This document shows, piece by piece, positions 1 through 12,300 of a DNA stretch of 64,000 nucleotides (the stretch's first letter is position 1; each line of letters begins with the position of its first letter). The notes beneath the pieces were generated by a model. That model saw only the letters and a list, made by a program, of their open reading frames with translations. It was not told the origin of the DNA and searched no databases. Source of the stretch: Petrosia ficiformis. Taxonomy: Eukaryota > Porifera > Demospongiae > Haplosclerida > Petrosiidae. The position numbers were made by a program, and so were the translations under genes. Location: assembly GCA_947044365.1 (NCBI GenBank), contig OX345636.1, positions 16,107,115 to 16,171,114 of the forward strand, given 5' to 3'.

Positions 1-873
1 GATAATTATGTTACTACAAGTATCTTCTTCACCAGTTATGAAGATATTAACAAACAGGAAATAAGTTGCAGTAGTAAGTAACATAAATACATACTGTGTT
101 CATTAGTTGCACATGAATCATAAACTAGTGAGAAAAAGGATGATTTATTATTATAATTATTTTCAAAACTTGTATATAAATGTACTTCTAGCAAACAGAA
201 CTGGTATACAAGCTCATGGAAGTATAAAACTATAACTACCATCAACAACAGAAGAAGTTGTCCAAGCAAGCTATAAATCAATTACAGAATATACACTCTA
301 TATAATAAACTTCATGATTGCACTCAGGCATATCACCCTTGTGCTAGAGATCGATTGTTTCAGTGATAGATTGTGTGTACATGCATTCTATAACTATAAC
401 ATTCTATATCCTGCAATGACATGGTTTCATACATATGATTGCTGACGTTCATCATACGTTACTGTTGGTCAACTGTAATGGTAGTGTGTGAAACACTGAG
501 AAATTTTAGATATATCTTTCTGATAATTATTATAATAGAACAGACTAGCTACAGACCAGCAGGAGAAAGATGCAGCAGCATTAAAGTTATATAAGAATCT
601 TCAAAAAGTAAGTGGTGGAAAAAACAAAAAATATATAATATTGCTTGTTGGATTTCAGGCAAAATCTCTCACATATTGTAATGCATGCCATCATCTGATT
701 ATTACAAGAGTCGTTGATGATATTTTACATACGTCTGAAAAATTAATTTTATTATGTTACCATGTTTGCATGTAAATATTTATCTATCTGGATTTTCTGT
801 AAATGAATGAAATGGGATGGTATCCAACGAAGATCAATCAACATGTTTTAAGTATAAAATTTCAATTTCACAG
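1..873. other. 5' flank, one possible small exon
   Basis: No certain gene is seen. A possible 23-codon exon lies at 539-607 on the plus strand, between a TATAATAG-type acceptor and a GTAAGT donor, and reads NRLATDQQEKDAAALKLYKN before its last three residues. Its helical, charged composition could be the end of an adaptor domain of the caspase-like exon downstream. However, it ends in phase 0, whereas the exon at 874 needs one carried base, so a direct splice does not work. A missing exon or a wrong boundary is possible. Confidence 0.3.
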
Positions 874-1568
874 GTTCAGACTATCCTACTGGATTCTGTT
901 TGATCATCAATACTGTAAATTTCAATCACAGTTCATCAATACCATGTGGACAAGCCAATGAGATTGTTATGAAGAGGGTTTTTCAGCCACTGGGATTTAT
1001 AGTTGATGTTCGAAATGATCTGACTAAGTCAGAAATGAAACAAGTTTTGAAAGAGTATCAGAAAAAAGAACATGGTCACTGTTTCATTATTATTATTCTT
1101 AGCCATGGAAGGTATGGAGTAGTTTACAGTAGTGATGACAAAAAGATTAGCATTACAGATGAAATTGCCCAAAAATTTCAAAAGAAAAAATGCCCCTCAC
1201 TGGAAGGAAAGCCCTGTATATTCATTGTTGATGCTTTTGGAAGTAGTAAGAAAAATATCAGTGCCACAAAGCAAGAATGTACAAAAATGCGAAAACAAAG
1301 TGCATCAGAAATACAGAATGAAGCGACAGATATTGCAATAATGTATGCCAAAACTCAAGATGATCCTCTCTATTTCACTGAATATGAAGGCAATCTCTTC
1401 ACTAAGTGGTTTGAAAATGTTGTGAATAAGGGAATCAGAAAACAAACTATGTTCAACATCATAATGCCTGAAGTTCAGAACCGCCTTTCAAGATTTACAG
1501 GAAATCCACAATCAGTGGAGATAGTGTCTAGGCTTAGAAACCTATGCATGACACTTCAAGTTTATTGA
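874..1568 (+). CDS. Caspase-fold (C14-like) exon, catalytic Cys lost
   Basis: The exon starts after a TTTCACAG acceptor at 873 with two bases of a split codon, so upstream coding is expected, and runs to a TGA at 1566-1568. The first strand reads TGFCLIINTVNF, the usual opening of a caspase p20. The histidine motif ILSHG is intact (His codon at 1104). The cysteine pentapeptide is gone: where active caspases have QACxG, this protein has VDAFGS, so Cys is replaced by Phe. A p10-like half follows, with FTEYEGNLFTKWF near residue 160. I infer a catalytically dead caspase homologue or regulatory pseudo-enzyme. It resembles the caspase at 40227 (SDDKKI against SDSKKI, CPSL-GKP). An APOL-like pseudogene follows at 2495, the same order as in the 40-kb and 52-kb genes. 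Confidence 0.8.
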
Positions 1569-2494
1569 ATATTGCATAAATAGAACAATAATTTATTAAT
1601 AACTGTTTCTACTCAATCATAGTTGCATTCATTTTTTAACCATTGCTTTTCTGAGCAGAGGCCTAAAATAAGTGTTAACTGATTCCTGCTTGAAAACAAA
1701 ATGTTCTTTATTTAAAAATGCTCATAGAGACAAACAGTACATTGCAGTGTCTTTAATGTTATTGTATGTGTCACATTGTGTGTGTTTTACTATAATACAA
1801 TAGTTTGTGAGGCGTATTAAATAGAAACAACTTGAAAACAAAATGTTCTGCAGCAATACGATGAAAGTTAAATCCACAGAGAGAAATGTACTCAGCTTCT
1901 TTCATTGAACATTCCTCACAAATGTTGCAATGTCAACTAGATGTCTATGAATCACCACAATCTTTAAAATTAATTTTATTGGCTTATTGCCTTCCACTTC
2001 TCGAAAGACAAAATGTATTCTTTTTTTTCAACTGTTTTCATTTCTGACTGCTCTAAACCAATCAATATCTACTGTTTTAAATCCAACACCCTCATTTCAG
2101 CACAATGAGTGTGCTTGCCAAATTATTCAGTTATATAATTTATTGAATTCATCGCTACTTTGATAAGTATGTTATTCAAGACAACTATGATACATAGAAC
2201 TTTCACTTCAAATGTTTACGAAATGTGAATTGCAATACTAGACATTGTGTGTCACACAGATATGTATATATATATATTATGTATATTTCTATACATTAAA
2301 CCACCCAACACATTACGAGAGGTTGATATAATTCAATAATGTTAACAGACAATTCTATATCTCTCTCTGAGTCCTCTACACCTAGTGTATGTTACTGCTA
2401 TAATGCTTACCTACATGTATTACATAGACATACCGGTAATACGTTTAACTTTAATGATTATAATATATTTTTCTGTTTTCTTTATCAATTTTAG
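1569..2494. other. AT-rich spacer between caspase-like exon and APOL remnant
   Basis: No coding exon is recognised. It is probably the intron or intergenic gap between the caspase-like exon and the APOL-like remnant. A short TA run lies near 2265-2280. Confidence 0.4.
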
Positions 2495-3194
2495 GATTGA
2501 GGAAATCAAGGTGGCATGTAAGTTACAAAGTGATTTCCATAGAAGTGTGTATAGGTGGAAAGAAATGCGTGAACAAACAATTAGAATGGTCTGAGAAATT
2601 CCACAAAAACTGGTAGATCACCAAAGTGCAGTCAACAACTACTGAATCAGTAAAATAGCTGGTATCAGTGGAGGAGGTCTTGCTGTCCTTGGACTGGCTC
2701 TTATCTCATTCACATTTGGTACATCAGCTGCACTTATGATTACTGGTAATGCAATAGTGGCAGCAAGTGTGGTAACAGCCAGTAAGATAAACATTGCAGA
2801 TCGAACTCTCCGTGCACTGAATGCAGTTAATGGAGCAGAGAAACAGATTGTGTGTCATCTTGAAATGTTGACAGAAATTGAACACATACAACATCAGATT
2901 ACAGAGCAGAATGAAAAAATCAGACAAAAAATGCAAAGATCTCACGAGCAAAGATATATTACAAATGATAGCCATGCATTCTTCACCCTCAGCTAATGTC
3001 AACTTAAGAGTAAGTTTTACAGAGCTTAGAAGTATTATCATGGGTAGATATGTACTAAGAGGCCAGGCCTTCTTGCATTGATAAACCCAAAAGACGGCAT
3101 GCTAAGTGCAGTGAATATCCATCAAGGAAGCAAAGGTGAAGTAGAAAAGGAACTGCAAATGAACTTGAAAGAAATAAAGAAATGTTTTAAGTGA
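2495..3194 (+). pseudogene. APOL-like membrane domain, decayed
   Basis: After a TTTTAG acceptor at 2494 the frame reads RIEEIKVACKLQSDFHRSVY and continues with a WKEMREQTIRMV segment. A typical apolipoprotein-L glycine-rich hydrophobic hairpin follows (GISGGGLAVLGLALISFTFG, about 2660-2720), then a long amphipathic helix and a charged C-terminus ending at TGA 3192-3194. Two in-frame TGA codons (2592 and 2643) separate the N-terminal part from the hairpin. A TAA at 2994 and further stops lie before the last block, where 3066-3194 is open again (GLLALINPKDGML). A GTAAGT near 3010 might mark a small intron, but the two early stops cannot be spliced out in an obvious way. I call it a pseudogene of the APOL domain found intact at 45044 and 58682. 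Confidence 0.7.
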
Positions 3195-4053
3195 AATGGG
3201 GTTAATTGTAAACAAAACTGAAAACAACAACTAAATACTTGTAGACCAGCAATTGTGCTTTAGTGTTGCACATGTCTATGTAATCCTGAAAGTATCATTA
3301 TTATGAAGTCTTCAAGTTTTGTAAAATAAAAATTAAGATGTTTTAAAAAAAAGTCTAAATTACTAGGAATCTTACTGATGTTGCAAAACCATCACCACAT
3401 TTATGTATTACAACTAGACAGACTATTCTCAAATTGATTGCTCAAGAAAGTTGAATAAAGTGTTTCTTTTTTATGAACATAAATAAACATTAAAATACTA
3501 CTCCAAAAGAAGTTATGACAATTCTTGTCTTGCTAGATAGGCTGATGCTAAGATAAGGTAATAGAAATTGGTTTACTCTAGACTTACTCCTATTATATTC
3601 TTCTTGATCCAGATACAACCATATACCTTATAGAGTGCATAACAATTTACTGCAAATTTGCACACAGTAGCATCTATAAAGCTCACAATACATGTAACTG
3701 CATGTGTATGCATATGTACATAATTATATTGTATATAGTCTCGCTGCTAGCTATATTTATACCTTGCACATACAAATTTTATTATTAAAATCATAGAAAA
3801 CTCAAAGTTAATTCAAGCAGCTAAATAAACAAGAATATAATTATAGAGAAAAATGTATCCCTGTGATTGTTTTATTTTGATTATCTACTCTCAGATATAT
3901 TGTAGAACTTTACGAATTTCAGGTAGAGTAGTTCCAGTTTTTATGCAACTTACAAGCAGCTTTCTTTCTTTCTTTCACATGTAGTACGTCTGGTTCTACC
4001 ATGACTAGATTGAATTGACCAATCAGATTGCTTATAATGAGGTTTCTAAATGT

Positions 4054-4093
4054 GTTATCAAACCTCCCGGTCTTTACCGGGAGGTTTGATAAC
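4054..4093. repeat. Perfect 18-bp-arm hairpin
   Basis: The arm GTTATCAAACCTCCCGGT, a CTTT loop and the exact reverse complement follow each other. A partial third copy of the arm (TTATTAAACCTCCC) follows directly at about 4095. Confidence 0.85.
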
Positions 4094-4652
4094 ATGTTAT
4101 TAAACCTCCCAGTAAAATTTTCCCGTCATTGATTGAAATGAAATTTAAGTTACATAGTTGTCAATTCCTTTATAATACTTCATAAATAATAATTATATAT
4201 AATAATTGACATAAAACAACAATCATGATGACTATATATATACAACTGTAGCTATAATTATTAGCTGTAATTCATAGTGATGCATGTTCTTTTTGAAAAT
4301 CTGACACCAATTTGTATGCTTGTGATTGAGGTCTTTCAGACCTCTATTGCTTCTTCTTGTATGAGATTCCAAAAGAGTTGGGTGGGGCTGTTCTTGCAGC
4401 GCTAGCTTCTTGATAGCGATCGATCGATATCGCTGGAAGACCACACCTTATACTGGAGTAGAGGAGGAGCCGGAAGTCTGCCACATGTAGAGCTCTTTTT
4501 GTCATTTGCGATTCAACTGTTGATTAGTTACTTGTCTAAAGAGTCACAGAAACCCACACTATATCCATAGGTTAGTGAAATTATGTATACTGTTGCCACG
4601 CGCAAAGATTTGCTTAGTTACTGTATTTCGCGCGCGTTTCATGGTAGAAGAC

Positions 4653-4752
4653 GGTTATACACCTCGGTACGGTTTCTACTGATTTATCAAACCTCGTGCC
4701 TTCGGCCCTCGGTTTGATAAATCCAGTAGAAACCTTTACCTCGGTGTATAAC
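4653..4752. repeat. Palindromic MITE-like element (100 bp)
   Basis: The ends are GGTTATACACC and GGTGTATAACC. Inner arms GGTTTCTACTG and ATTTATCAAACC are mirrored as GGTTTGATAAAT and CAGTAGAAACC around a GCCTTCGGCCC centre. Similar GC-centred long hairpins occur near 8060, 13330, 34985 and 51670. Confidence 0.7.
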
Positions 4753-5358
4753 CTATACTTATTATGGTTGCAGAGGTTGATAAGGCTGTATACGAAAATT
4801 ATTATTATGCATAATTTGTTTTATAATTATAATTATAGCGAAATGCTAAAGTCTTATATATATATACCAAGTCAAAAATGAAAAATGTTTTCCAAAAATA
4901 TCAAGAAAGATACACATACAGGTGCACACTGGCTGTTTCCGGTATGGAATTCATGACTATACAGTTCATTCTGCATGATCCTTCTTAACAATACACATTT
5001 AATATTAACCTTGTATATAACACCTGTGAGAAAAATGGTTGAGGGCTGATTAATTATAATATTCAACAATGAATGTGGATCAGTATGTCACAGGAAGCAG
5101 TATCAACAGTTGTGTTATGTGACGTTTATTAAAACCAAGTGGCAGGTGTTATGGGCTGCAATACATCAAAAGTAACCACAGAGATATGTCATAGGCATTA
5201 AAGCAAATGTCCTTGCAGAATCTGTGTGCAAAAGAGGGTGGTAAAAATTTTTTAAACTTTAATAATAAATTATACTTTTTCAGATAACAAGGATATCCAT
5301 CTATATGAAATAAATGTGTATGTGCATTGATAAAAGTATAGTTATACATGTCAAGTAT

Positions 5359-7415
5359 TTAGTGATACTGTACAGCAAATTCATTTTGTTCTCTTTCTTT
5401 TAAGAAATCTGTAACTAATTCTTTCAGTACAGCCGGAAGATGCAATTCTCGAATGGATGATGAAGCAAGAAAATTATTTTGCCAGCTGTTTTCAACAAAA
5501 TTACTTCCACTTAAATCTAAAATATGAAGTGATCTTGTTTCCGATAGGAAATGAGCTATTATTCCGGATGTTTTTTCCGTAACAGTACATTTGTTAATTC
5601 GTAGTGTAGCAATTGTTTTGTGTCCACATATACCTTTAAATAGATTGTCTAGTGACTCTTCATCAAGCTCAAGAGAAAATAACATCAACTCAGAAAGCTC
5701 TTGCGTCTTAATTATTTGTGAAAGTAAAGAGGCACTATGAGTGGATGATAATGAAGATTTCATTAATACTATCTTTCCAAGTGTTTGTGGAAAATCCTTC
5801 AAACATCGGTTCAGTATTTTTAGCTCTCGATCTCCTATGGTACAGTAATTCCAGCAAATATCCCACTTAGTCTTTGAGTTAGTCATGACAAACCCATAAA
5901 CAAGAGCTTGGTAGGGCAGTATTTGTGTTCTAAATGTCAAACTATGGCATGTTTTATCAGCAACTGTTTCACATGCCTTCTCATACTGTCCTTCGTATAT
6001 ACATTCAAGTGCGAAACGATTATCTACATTTTGTTTATTACAAAAAATTGTACGTGCAGGACAGGACTTAAACTGATTTAGCCCACAAAAAAACTTAACC
6101 ACCAATTCATATCTACTATCTGCAAATATTTGTGTAAGTATATTTCCCTGATCATCTTCTTTCATGTGATATATGTAGTATGCCGCAAAAAACTCTTGCA
6201 CAGTTAAATGAAGAAAATGATAGTAAATTCTTGTGCCTGTGCTTTGTAACATGAAAAGGGGTTTGAGCAGACCAAATCCATCAAAAGTACGATCACTCTG
6301 ATTCACATGACACAGATTGAACAGCTCTTTTCTGGTAAAAACAATTTCATCAGACTGTATACCTTTGAATGCTAAATTGCCAAGGCTTCTCAGGAGTTCA
6401 CTTACAGGTTTATCAAAGTTATTCAAACTGTCAATTTCAAAGACATCGGAAGTTAGAGTAATATTTTCGGTCGTTTTGCTTAAATGGCATTTAATTGCAT
6501 GGATGATAAAGTGGTGATATATTTCAGTGAGTGTTGAAGGCAGCCTGTATTGTGAACGTGAATAAACAAAGCAAACTATTGTTAAATTAATAGCCACATA
6601 ACAGGTGCTTAATACGTTTGGAAAAGTGTCCAATTCTTCCAAAAGTTTTCCTGCCACTTGAGAAGCATTTTTGTCATCTTTGAAGTATAAATGTATGTAC
6701 TCTTCTACTTGTTTGTCTGTGAATCCTAAAATCTCAACTTCCTGATTTGCAAAATGTTTAATCTCAGCAGCTGCCAAAGGACGAGAGGTGACAATTATAC
6801 TGCATTTGGAAAGGATATTCCCTTGAAGAAAATTAGGAAAAAACATATCACCATATCGGCAAGATGGTGGTAATTCATCCCATCCATCCAAGATAAACAG
6901 TACTCCTTTGCCTTTAGCTGAACGAATGAATTGTATATCATCAAGTGAACAATAATACTTCAACAAGTCATCAATTGTCTCGGCTAATCGAACTTTTGGT
7001 GCTAGCAAGGGGAAGTATAAGACCAGTGAAATATTAGTAAATAAACGGTTGTTAGCCCAATCTTGGCATATTTTATTAGCAAGAGTAGTTTTTCCAATTC
7101 CAGGAGCACCTTCAATAATGGTTACATTTTCTTCAGCATCATGATAGTTGATAATGTCTTCCAAACTGATTTCTTTCCTATTAAATCGTGTAGCACTATC
7201 AACAATATTTTGTATATATCCAGTTTTGAATATCGAGGCTTCTTCAACTTGTAAAGGCATAGAACGATTGGTAAGTTTTGTTTGCTTAGTTAGCAATAAA
7301 TTCACATACTTCACTTTTAAAGTTGGAGGCCATTCATTACTTTGTTGTGACTTTCGTAAGTAATGCCTTTTAAGGTCAGTTTGTAGCTCCTTTAAAGGTG
7401 CTCCAGCAATTTTAT
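5359..7415 (-). CDS. NLR-type NACHT exon with C-terminal LRR-like tail
   Basis: This large exon (about 685 codons) carries the signalling ATPase of an NLR-like immune receptor. It starts after a TTTAG acceptor (first base 7415, one base carried in) and reads IAGAPLKELQTDLKRHYL, a pre-NACHT linker. Walker A is GAPGIGKTTLA, Walker B is LFILDGWDELP, and sensor 1 is IVTSRP. A winged-helix-like stretch (LPSTLTEIYHHFI) and a helical region with FHLTVQEFFAAYYI-type sequence follow, as expected for NACHT/NOD modules. Near the C-terminus LHILDLSGSNF and SIREL suggest one or two LRRs only, a short sensor. It ends with TAA at 5359. The exon joins in phase to the Death exons upstream (8374-9207), giving Death-Death-NACHT-LRR. 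The listed start includes codons before the first Met because the exon is internal. Confidence 0.85.
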
Positions 7416-8373
7416 CTAAATTAAAATTAATATTGTTATAGCATTATACATACATATAATTACATTATATATATATATATATATATATATAATATGTACA
7501 ATATAATCATGGTTAGGAGGTTTACATATCAGACATACCGCTACTGAGGATGTGAATATATCTAAAGGCCTGTAGGGCTGAGGAATATATCCACAAAAAC
7601 CAAGCATATACACCAACTATATAGCCATAGTGTATATAATGTATACTATGATTTAGATTTAACAGCTGAATTATTGATGATGTGTATATTATAATTATAG
7701 TTTGAAAAGATATCATCCTTGAAACTTCGACCCGCGGGTAATAAATTTTCAAACTTACTCATTGGCATTAACCAATATAGACTTATAAACCATGCTATAT
7801 AATACACACACACACATTATATATATATATATATATCATAATGAGATTCATAGCCCATACATTTCTATGGGGCGTGTAAGTTTATATTTCTCATATAAAC
7901 CTCAAAATAGGTTGATATTTTAAAATATCAACCTTGTGAAACTCGACGGCAATTTCTGACAGACTAAATGACAATCTCTTGCAGGACAATCCAAGGTATG
8001 AATCTCATTCTAAAATATATCAGATATAACATGTTTCATCTGTCTATATGCGTTATATAAACCTGCCAACTCGGATGATATCACCCTCGGGCTACGCCCT
8101 CGGGTGATATCTTACCTCGTGGCAGGTTTATATAACGCATATAGACCTCTGAAACATGATATATATAACACATACGACATTGTATGCACTTATCCACCCA
8201 AACAGTTGCTGTGTAACTTATGTTCAAAATCCAAATTTAATTACACAGTAAACTGCATTTGTCTCTATGAATGGCATAATTATAATATGAACAAAAAATG
8301 TCTATGTAAATAAAAATTAAGCCTTCTTTGTATCATAAGAATAATGGACTGCCTATACCTGTTCTGTGTTCAC
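7416..8373. other. NLR intron with a composite hairpin element
   Basis: This is the intron between Death exon 2 and the NACHT exon. It contains TA and CA microsatellites (about 7468-7492 and 7804-7836) and copy 1 of a composite hairpin element (7836-8174). No exon is recognised inside. Confidence 0.6.
7836..8174 (+). mobile_element. Composite hairpin element, copy 1
   Basis: The element has a small inverted pair at its left (GTTGATATTTTAAAATATCAAC), a middle tract with CTTGCAGGACAAT, and a long hairpin at its right with arms GTCTATATGCGTTATATAAA and an inner CCCTCGGGCTACGCCCTCGG core. The ATGAGATTCATAGCCCA start and the block are found inverted at 13252-13587 and in the same orientation, more diverged, at 51428-51768. 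No ORF is seen, so it is a non-autonomous element. The boundaries are approximate and come from the extent of similarity among the three copies. Confidence 0.75.
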
Positions 8374-8664
8374 CCTGAATGATCTGTTGTTGTATGTTTT
8401 CAGACAGTCCCACATAAGTCAACTTCTCAAGTGCTGATATTAAACTTTCTGCTGTTGGACACTGCCTCAACCATAGATCAAGGGTTTCCCTTAGGTAGCT
8501 GATAGGAGCTTGGTGTAAAAGAAGAGGCTTGCTTGCGATATTCTTTAACTCATAATGTGGTATACCCAGGTACAAGCCAAATGTTTCCCAACTACTTGCA
8601 ATTTCAGTAAGACGATCTATAAACCATGCTAAATCCAGAGGCGACAGTGTGATTGTAGCGAAAC
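8374..8664 (-). CDS. NLR gene: second Death domain exon
   Basis: The exon is 291 nt (97 codons), phase 1 at both ends: acceptor CTTATAG before 8664 and donor G|GTGAAC after 8374. Translation gives SPLDLAWFIDRLTEIASSWE and then FGLYLGIPHYELKNI, LDLWLRQCP and LISALEKLTYVGLSENI, a six-helix Death-domain pattern (W in helix 2, WLRQ in helix 5). Its phase fits both the linker exon at 8790-8882 and the NACHT exon at 7415. Death domains recruit signalling partners by homotypic contact; two in series on an NLR is less usual than one. Reading past the donor gives a stop at 8333, so a truncated isoform is conceivable. Confidence 0.75.
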
Positions 8665-8789
8665 CTATAAGTAGATGTAGAAAAAATTATGATATATAAT
8701 ACCAAATAATTTTGAGGAAAAAACACATCACATATAGATCATAATTCTATATATAATCACCATTTTGTAATGCACACAATGTGATTCAC

Positions 8790-8882
8790 CTTTAGACAAC
8801 TGACTCTCCTGGCTTGTGTTAACTTTTAGTACTTCAGCAATTTGTGGCACAGTTGGCTTTGTGACACCTCGTCTTGTAAACC
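8790..8882 (-). CDS. NLR gene: inter-Death linker exon
   Basis: A 93-nt exon (31 codons), phase 1 on both sides, with acceptor TTACTAG and donor AAAG|GTGAA. It reads GFTRRGVTKPTVPQIAEVLK followed by VNTSQESQLSK. I recognise no domain. It was assigned because phase, splice sites and position fit exactly between the two Death exons. Confidence 0.6.
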
Positions 8883-8934
8883 CTAGTAATCAAAAAAGTA
8901 AAGCTGGATGAAGTTGCTAGGGGAGTTTTCTTAC

Positions 8935-9207
8935 CTTTCTCTTGAATTACAGTTTCAGCAAGGTCTTTTTCATTCACTGACTTCAGTGCCTTTATCAATG
9001 TTCTCCACTTTATTCCTTTTTTAAAGGAATCATCTTTATGATGTAGCCAGAATTTTAGTACATGAAACATGCATTGTTGAGGTTCAAGGTGTTTGTCTTT
9101 TATCTCTTCAATGGTAGCAGGATATAAACCTAGTTCACACCCAATACTCTCCCATTTCGCACTAACAGACTTGATTGCTGAGAAAACATCATTGATTGTC
9201 TGTGACT
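8935..9207 (-). CDS. NLR gene: first Death domain exon
   Basis: A 273-nt exon (91 codons), phase 1 on both sides, with acceptor TTGTACAG before 9207 and donor AAAG|GTAAGA after 8935. It reads INDVFSAIKSVSAKWESIGC, then LGLYPATIEEI, MFHVLKFWLHHKD, WRTLIKALKSVNEKDLAETV, the Death-domain signature typical of invertebrate adaptors and NLRs. A 5' exon with the start codon must lie upstream (above 9207). The frame stays open to 9304, but that stretch is hydrophobic and looks like intron. Confidence 0.8.
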
Positions 9208-9319
9208 CTGTACAACAATAAATAACTATAATTATAGGTTGGAAGTGAACACAAGTTATATTTAGACTTTGCATGTGAACAATTTTTATGAGATGTAAAT
9301 TCAATTTTATGTATGATTA

Positions 9320-9365
<46 letters not shown>

Positions 9366-11986
9366 GGTTATACACCTGTTTGGAGGGATTCATGCTATTT
9401 AGATCCAGAGAGTGAAGCCTGAGAGATGCTACATAGCATGAATCCTGACAAATATGTGTAAAAGCAGTATAAACCAAAGGGAATTATTCGGTTTATATAA
9501 TTTTATTTCATGGTAAAAGAATAATATTGGAATTAGTGTTCTCTGAAACATCGTCTCTGAGAAAAGTGAGAATACTTAGTTTCAATATTAACAATGTTTA
9601 GCTTAATATTTTAAACTCTGACAGCTAATAAGTCTATAGTATTTCACCTATATTTATATTGCACGTGACTCACTTATTTGTGACTTGAAATTATTAATTA
9701 TGGTAACACTTATATAACGATTTGCTTTCTCCTTTTAGTTGACTTTTTTCTAGCTCACCAGAAACGTCTCTGCTATCAACACACCAATTACTTTCTGCAC
9801 AACCATTTGGATCAATATTTACACTGGATTCGTCATCAAGTCACAAAACTCAGTGAATTTAGATCACAGATGTTGAGAATATCATTGTGCCACAAAACAG
9901 CCATGTGCTTGGTAGACATGTGGCTGATGGAATCCCTTATCTAACTAAGTCAACTGACTTAGAGGCATATATACATACATTTAATTGCATTAAATGGTTG
10001 TCAAGGTAGCACAGTACTATACATCATAATTACATTATTATGTATAGTATGCTACCATGGCAACTATTTGATGTGGTTAGGTGTATATTTTGCATATATA
10101 TACAATATATATATATAATTATATTATATATGTATAAAGCATGGCTAGTTTGTAACTTTGTATATACACTGCATATAAGGATTTGTTTTTAACACTAATT
10201 CAATGTTATGTCCAAACATTATTGCGGTGTGATAATTATGATAGTCAATTGCATTACGCATTTGGTAATCCATATACATTACAGTATGAATGATATAGAG
10301 CAAAAAGTGAAGTAAATGATGTATCATTGTCAAGTGCCTTAAATTACGTGGATGGCAAGGATGCTTCATCCTCTTCAAACCCCCATCAACGAGGGTCACC
10401 AACCTTTAACCTATACTCTATATTTACACAGTAAACATGAATGGGTTATTTAACACTCATTTGGTTACATAAGTTTCAATTCCTCCTGAGACTATATAAT
10501 CAGTCCTGCTTTCTTGTCTAGCTAGGTACTAATGTTTACAAGATAGTCATTTATTTCTTGATTTTGATCTATATTGACTAGTATGAAGTACATGCCATAA
10601 TAAAGAATGGTAGCAAACACAATACATTATATATGTACTTTAAACAAATCCCATAATAATTACATACACGTGCTGACTTTTCAAATATCTGTGGTGTACA
10701 TCACATGTTATTTGCTATTATAAGTACAAATTCATGTACATAATTATTTCTATCAATTAATTACTTTGAAAGGGCTGGTAACATTTGTTGTTTTTGCAAA
10801 TGTTAAAATTAGAATACTAATAATACAACACAGGTTGTACACACAATACTATGCTACATACATGTATTCAGCTTCATTGTATTAAAATGTTTGTTACCAT
10901 ATGCCTTGTTATATGACATGTACTTTGTTTCGTAACGCTAGAACGCACTCCCTACTGTATAGGTGTCAAATATCACAGATATGTGACATCAGACTTCTAA
11001 GGAATAAAGTTATTCCAAGCAGCTAAGTCTGGAAAGCACTCATTTTTCAGAAAGTTGCCTGTCGGCCATCTCCTCTGTCATTCATGGAAGTACTATGGTA
11101 GGTACTGTCTAGTTTTAAACTTTCAACGCCAGGCGCATACATCCAGGAGACAAATAAATTCCCATGTATAGTTTTCAAAGTGGCAAATCAAGGGATCACA
11201 ATGCCACCTTACAAAATACCTGTACATGTCATTATAATTCTGTGTTATCAAAACAAGGAACCGCAGTTGTGATGTTTCATAAGTATTTGTTACGATGATA
11301 TTATAATGTAATAACATTTTTACTATGAAGATTTTTGCCATACAAATCTGCACATATTCTATGCTTGAGCTACAACTCTGACTTTCAATGATCTATGTGC
11401 TAAAGTATTTTGGTGAAAATGCTAATGTTGGACATGAACTATCGTACTATATGTAATAGCAATTACATGACATTATTTGGAGTTGTACTTGACTACAAGT
11501 CCCTAAAAATAATTATTATTATATTAAAAGTACTATTATTATTATATTAAAAGTACTAACCAATATTCTTATCCATAGTAACTGTGTAATGTTGGATCAG
11601 AATTTTATGATTTATATATTAACTTTTAGCCTGTATGAGAAAAGAAAAAGAGAGGTGTAGTTTATAGACACCCTGAAATATGTACTAGACTCTATATATG
11701 GCTCAGTCTGTCTGAGAAACAGGTCTATAGAGTTATAATAGATATCAATGTTGTTAGGCTGTTGAAAAAAGGCTAGGATGCTGCAGGAGTGATTTTAGTC
11801 ATGAACCTTCAGTCTGGTTTCAAACCAAAAAAACAAATTTAACTACCAAATCATAATAATGAACTATTACTTAATACTATTGATATTTCAACTAATAAAT
11901 TACTTACCTCTCTGTTCGTCACGGTCAGTAAACAAAAACGCCCCTTGGATTATGAATTTTTTGGGCGTTTCCTCAAATTGAAGACA
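9208..11986. other. Divergent spacer between NLR and ankyrin genes
   Basis: This region must hold the NLR first exon(s) and both promoters, but I could not identify an exon. It contains a TA run (about 9322-9360), an imperfect palindrome at about 9365-9470 with inner arms ATTCATGCTAT and ATAGCATGAAT, and an element-like stretch at 10432-10960 related to the MITE at 13975-14541 (shared GGGTTATTTAAC and AGTTTCAATTC termini and TATTGACTAGTAT tract). Confidence 0.5.
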
Positions 11987-12091
11987 ATGTCAAATGAAGC
12001 GAAATTTATAGTTGCTGTTGAAAATGGAGACTTACAAAAAGTTCTGGAATTAGTTGAAGGAGACAAAGCATTGATTGAATCTACTGATAAG
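11987..12091 (+). CDS. Ankyrin gene, exon 1
   Basis: The first exon starts at ATG 11987, the first in-frame Met, and reads MSNEAKFIVAVENGDLQKVL before a GTTTAT donor at 12092 (35 codons, phase 0). The sequence is a half-formed N-terminal capping ankyrin repeat (AVENGDLQKVLELVEGD). The next recognisable exon is about 4.1 kb away at 16171, and all later exons are also phase 0. The intron between is filled with mobile elements. Confidence 0.75.
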
Positions 12092-12137
12092 GTTTATACC
12101 TTAATAATTGTCATCTTGATATCTCTGATTATAACTT

Positions 12138-12290
<153 letters not shown>

Positions 12291-12300
12291 AATGTATATA

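Larger units (their letters stand above)
3195..5358. other. Intergenic region with hairpins and a repeat fragment
   Basis: No gene is recognised. It holds a perfect hairpin at 4054-4093, a 100-bp imperfect palindrome at 4653-4752, and a degenerate fragment of a four-copy MITE family at about 3844-3985, recognised by the tract beginning AGAGAAAAATGTATCCC and by the TTGATTATCTACTCT and CAGCTTTCTTTCTTTC blocks shared with 54511-54966. Confidence 0.55.
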
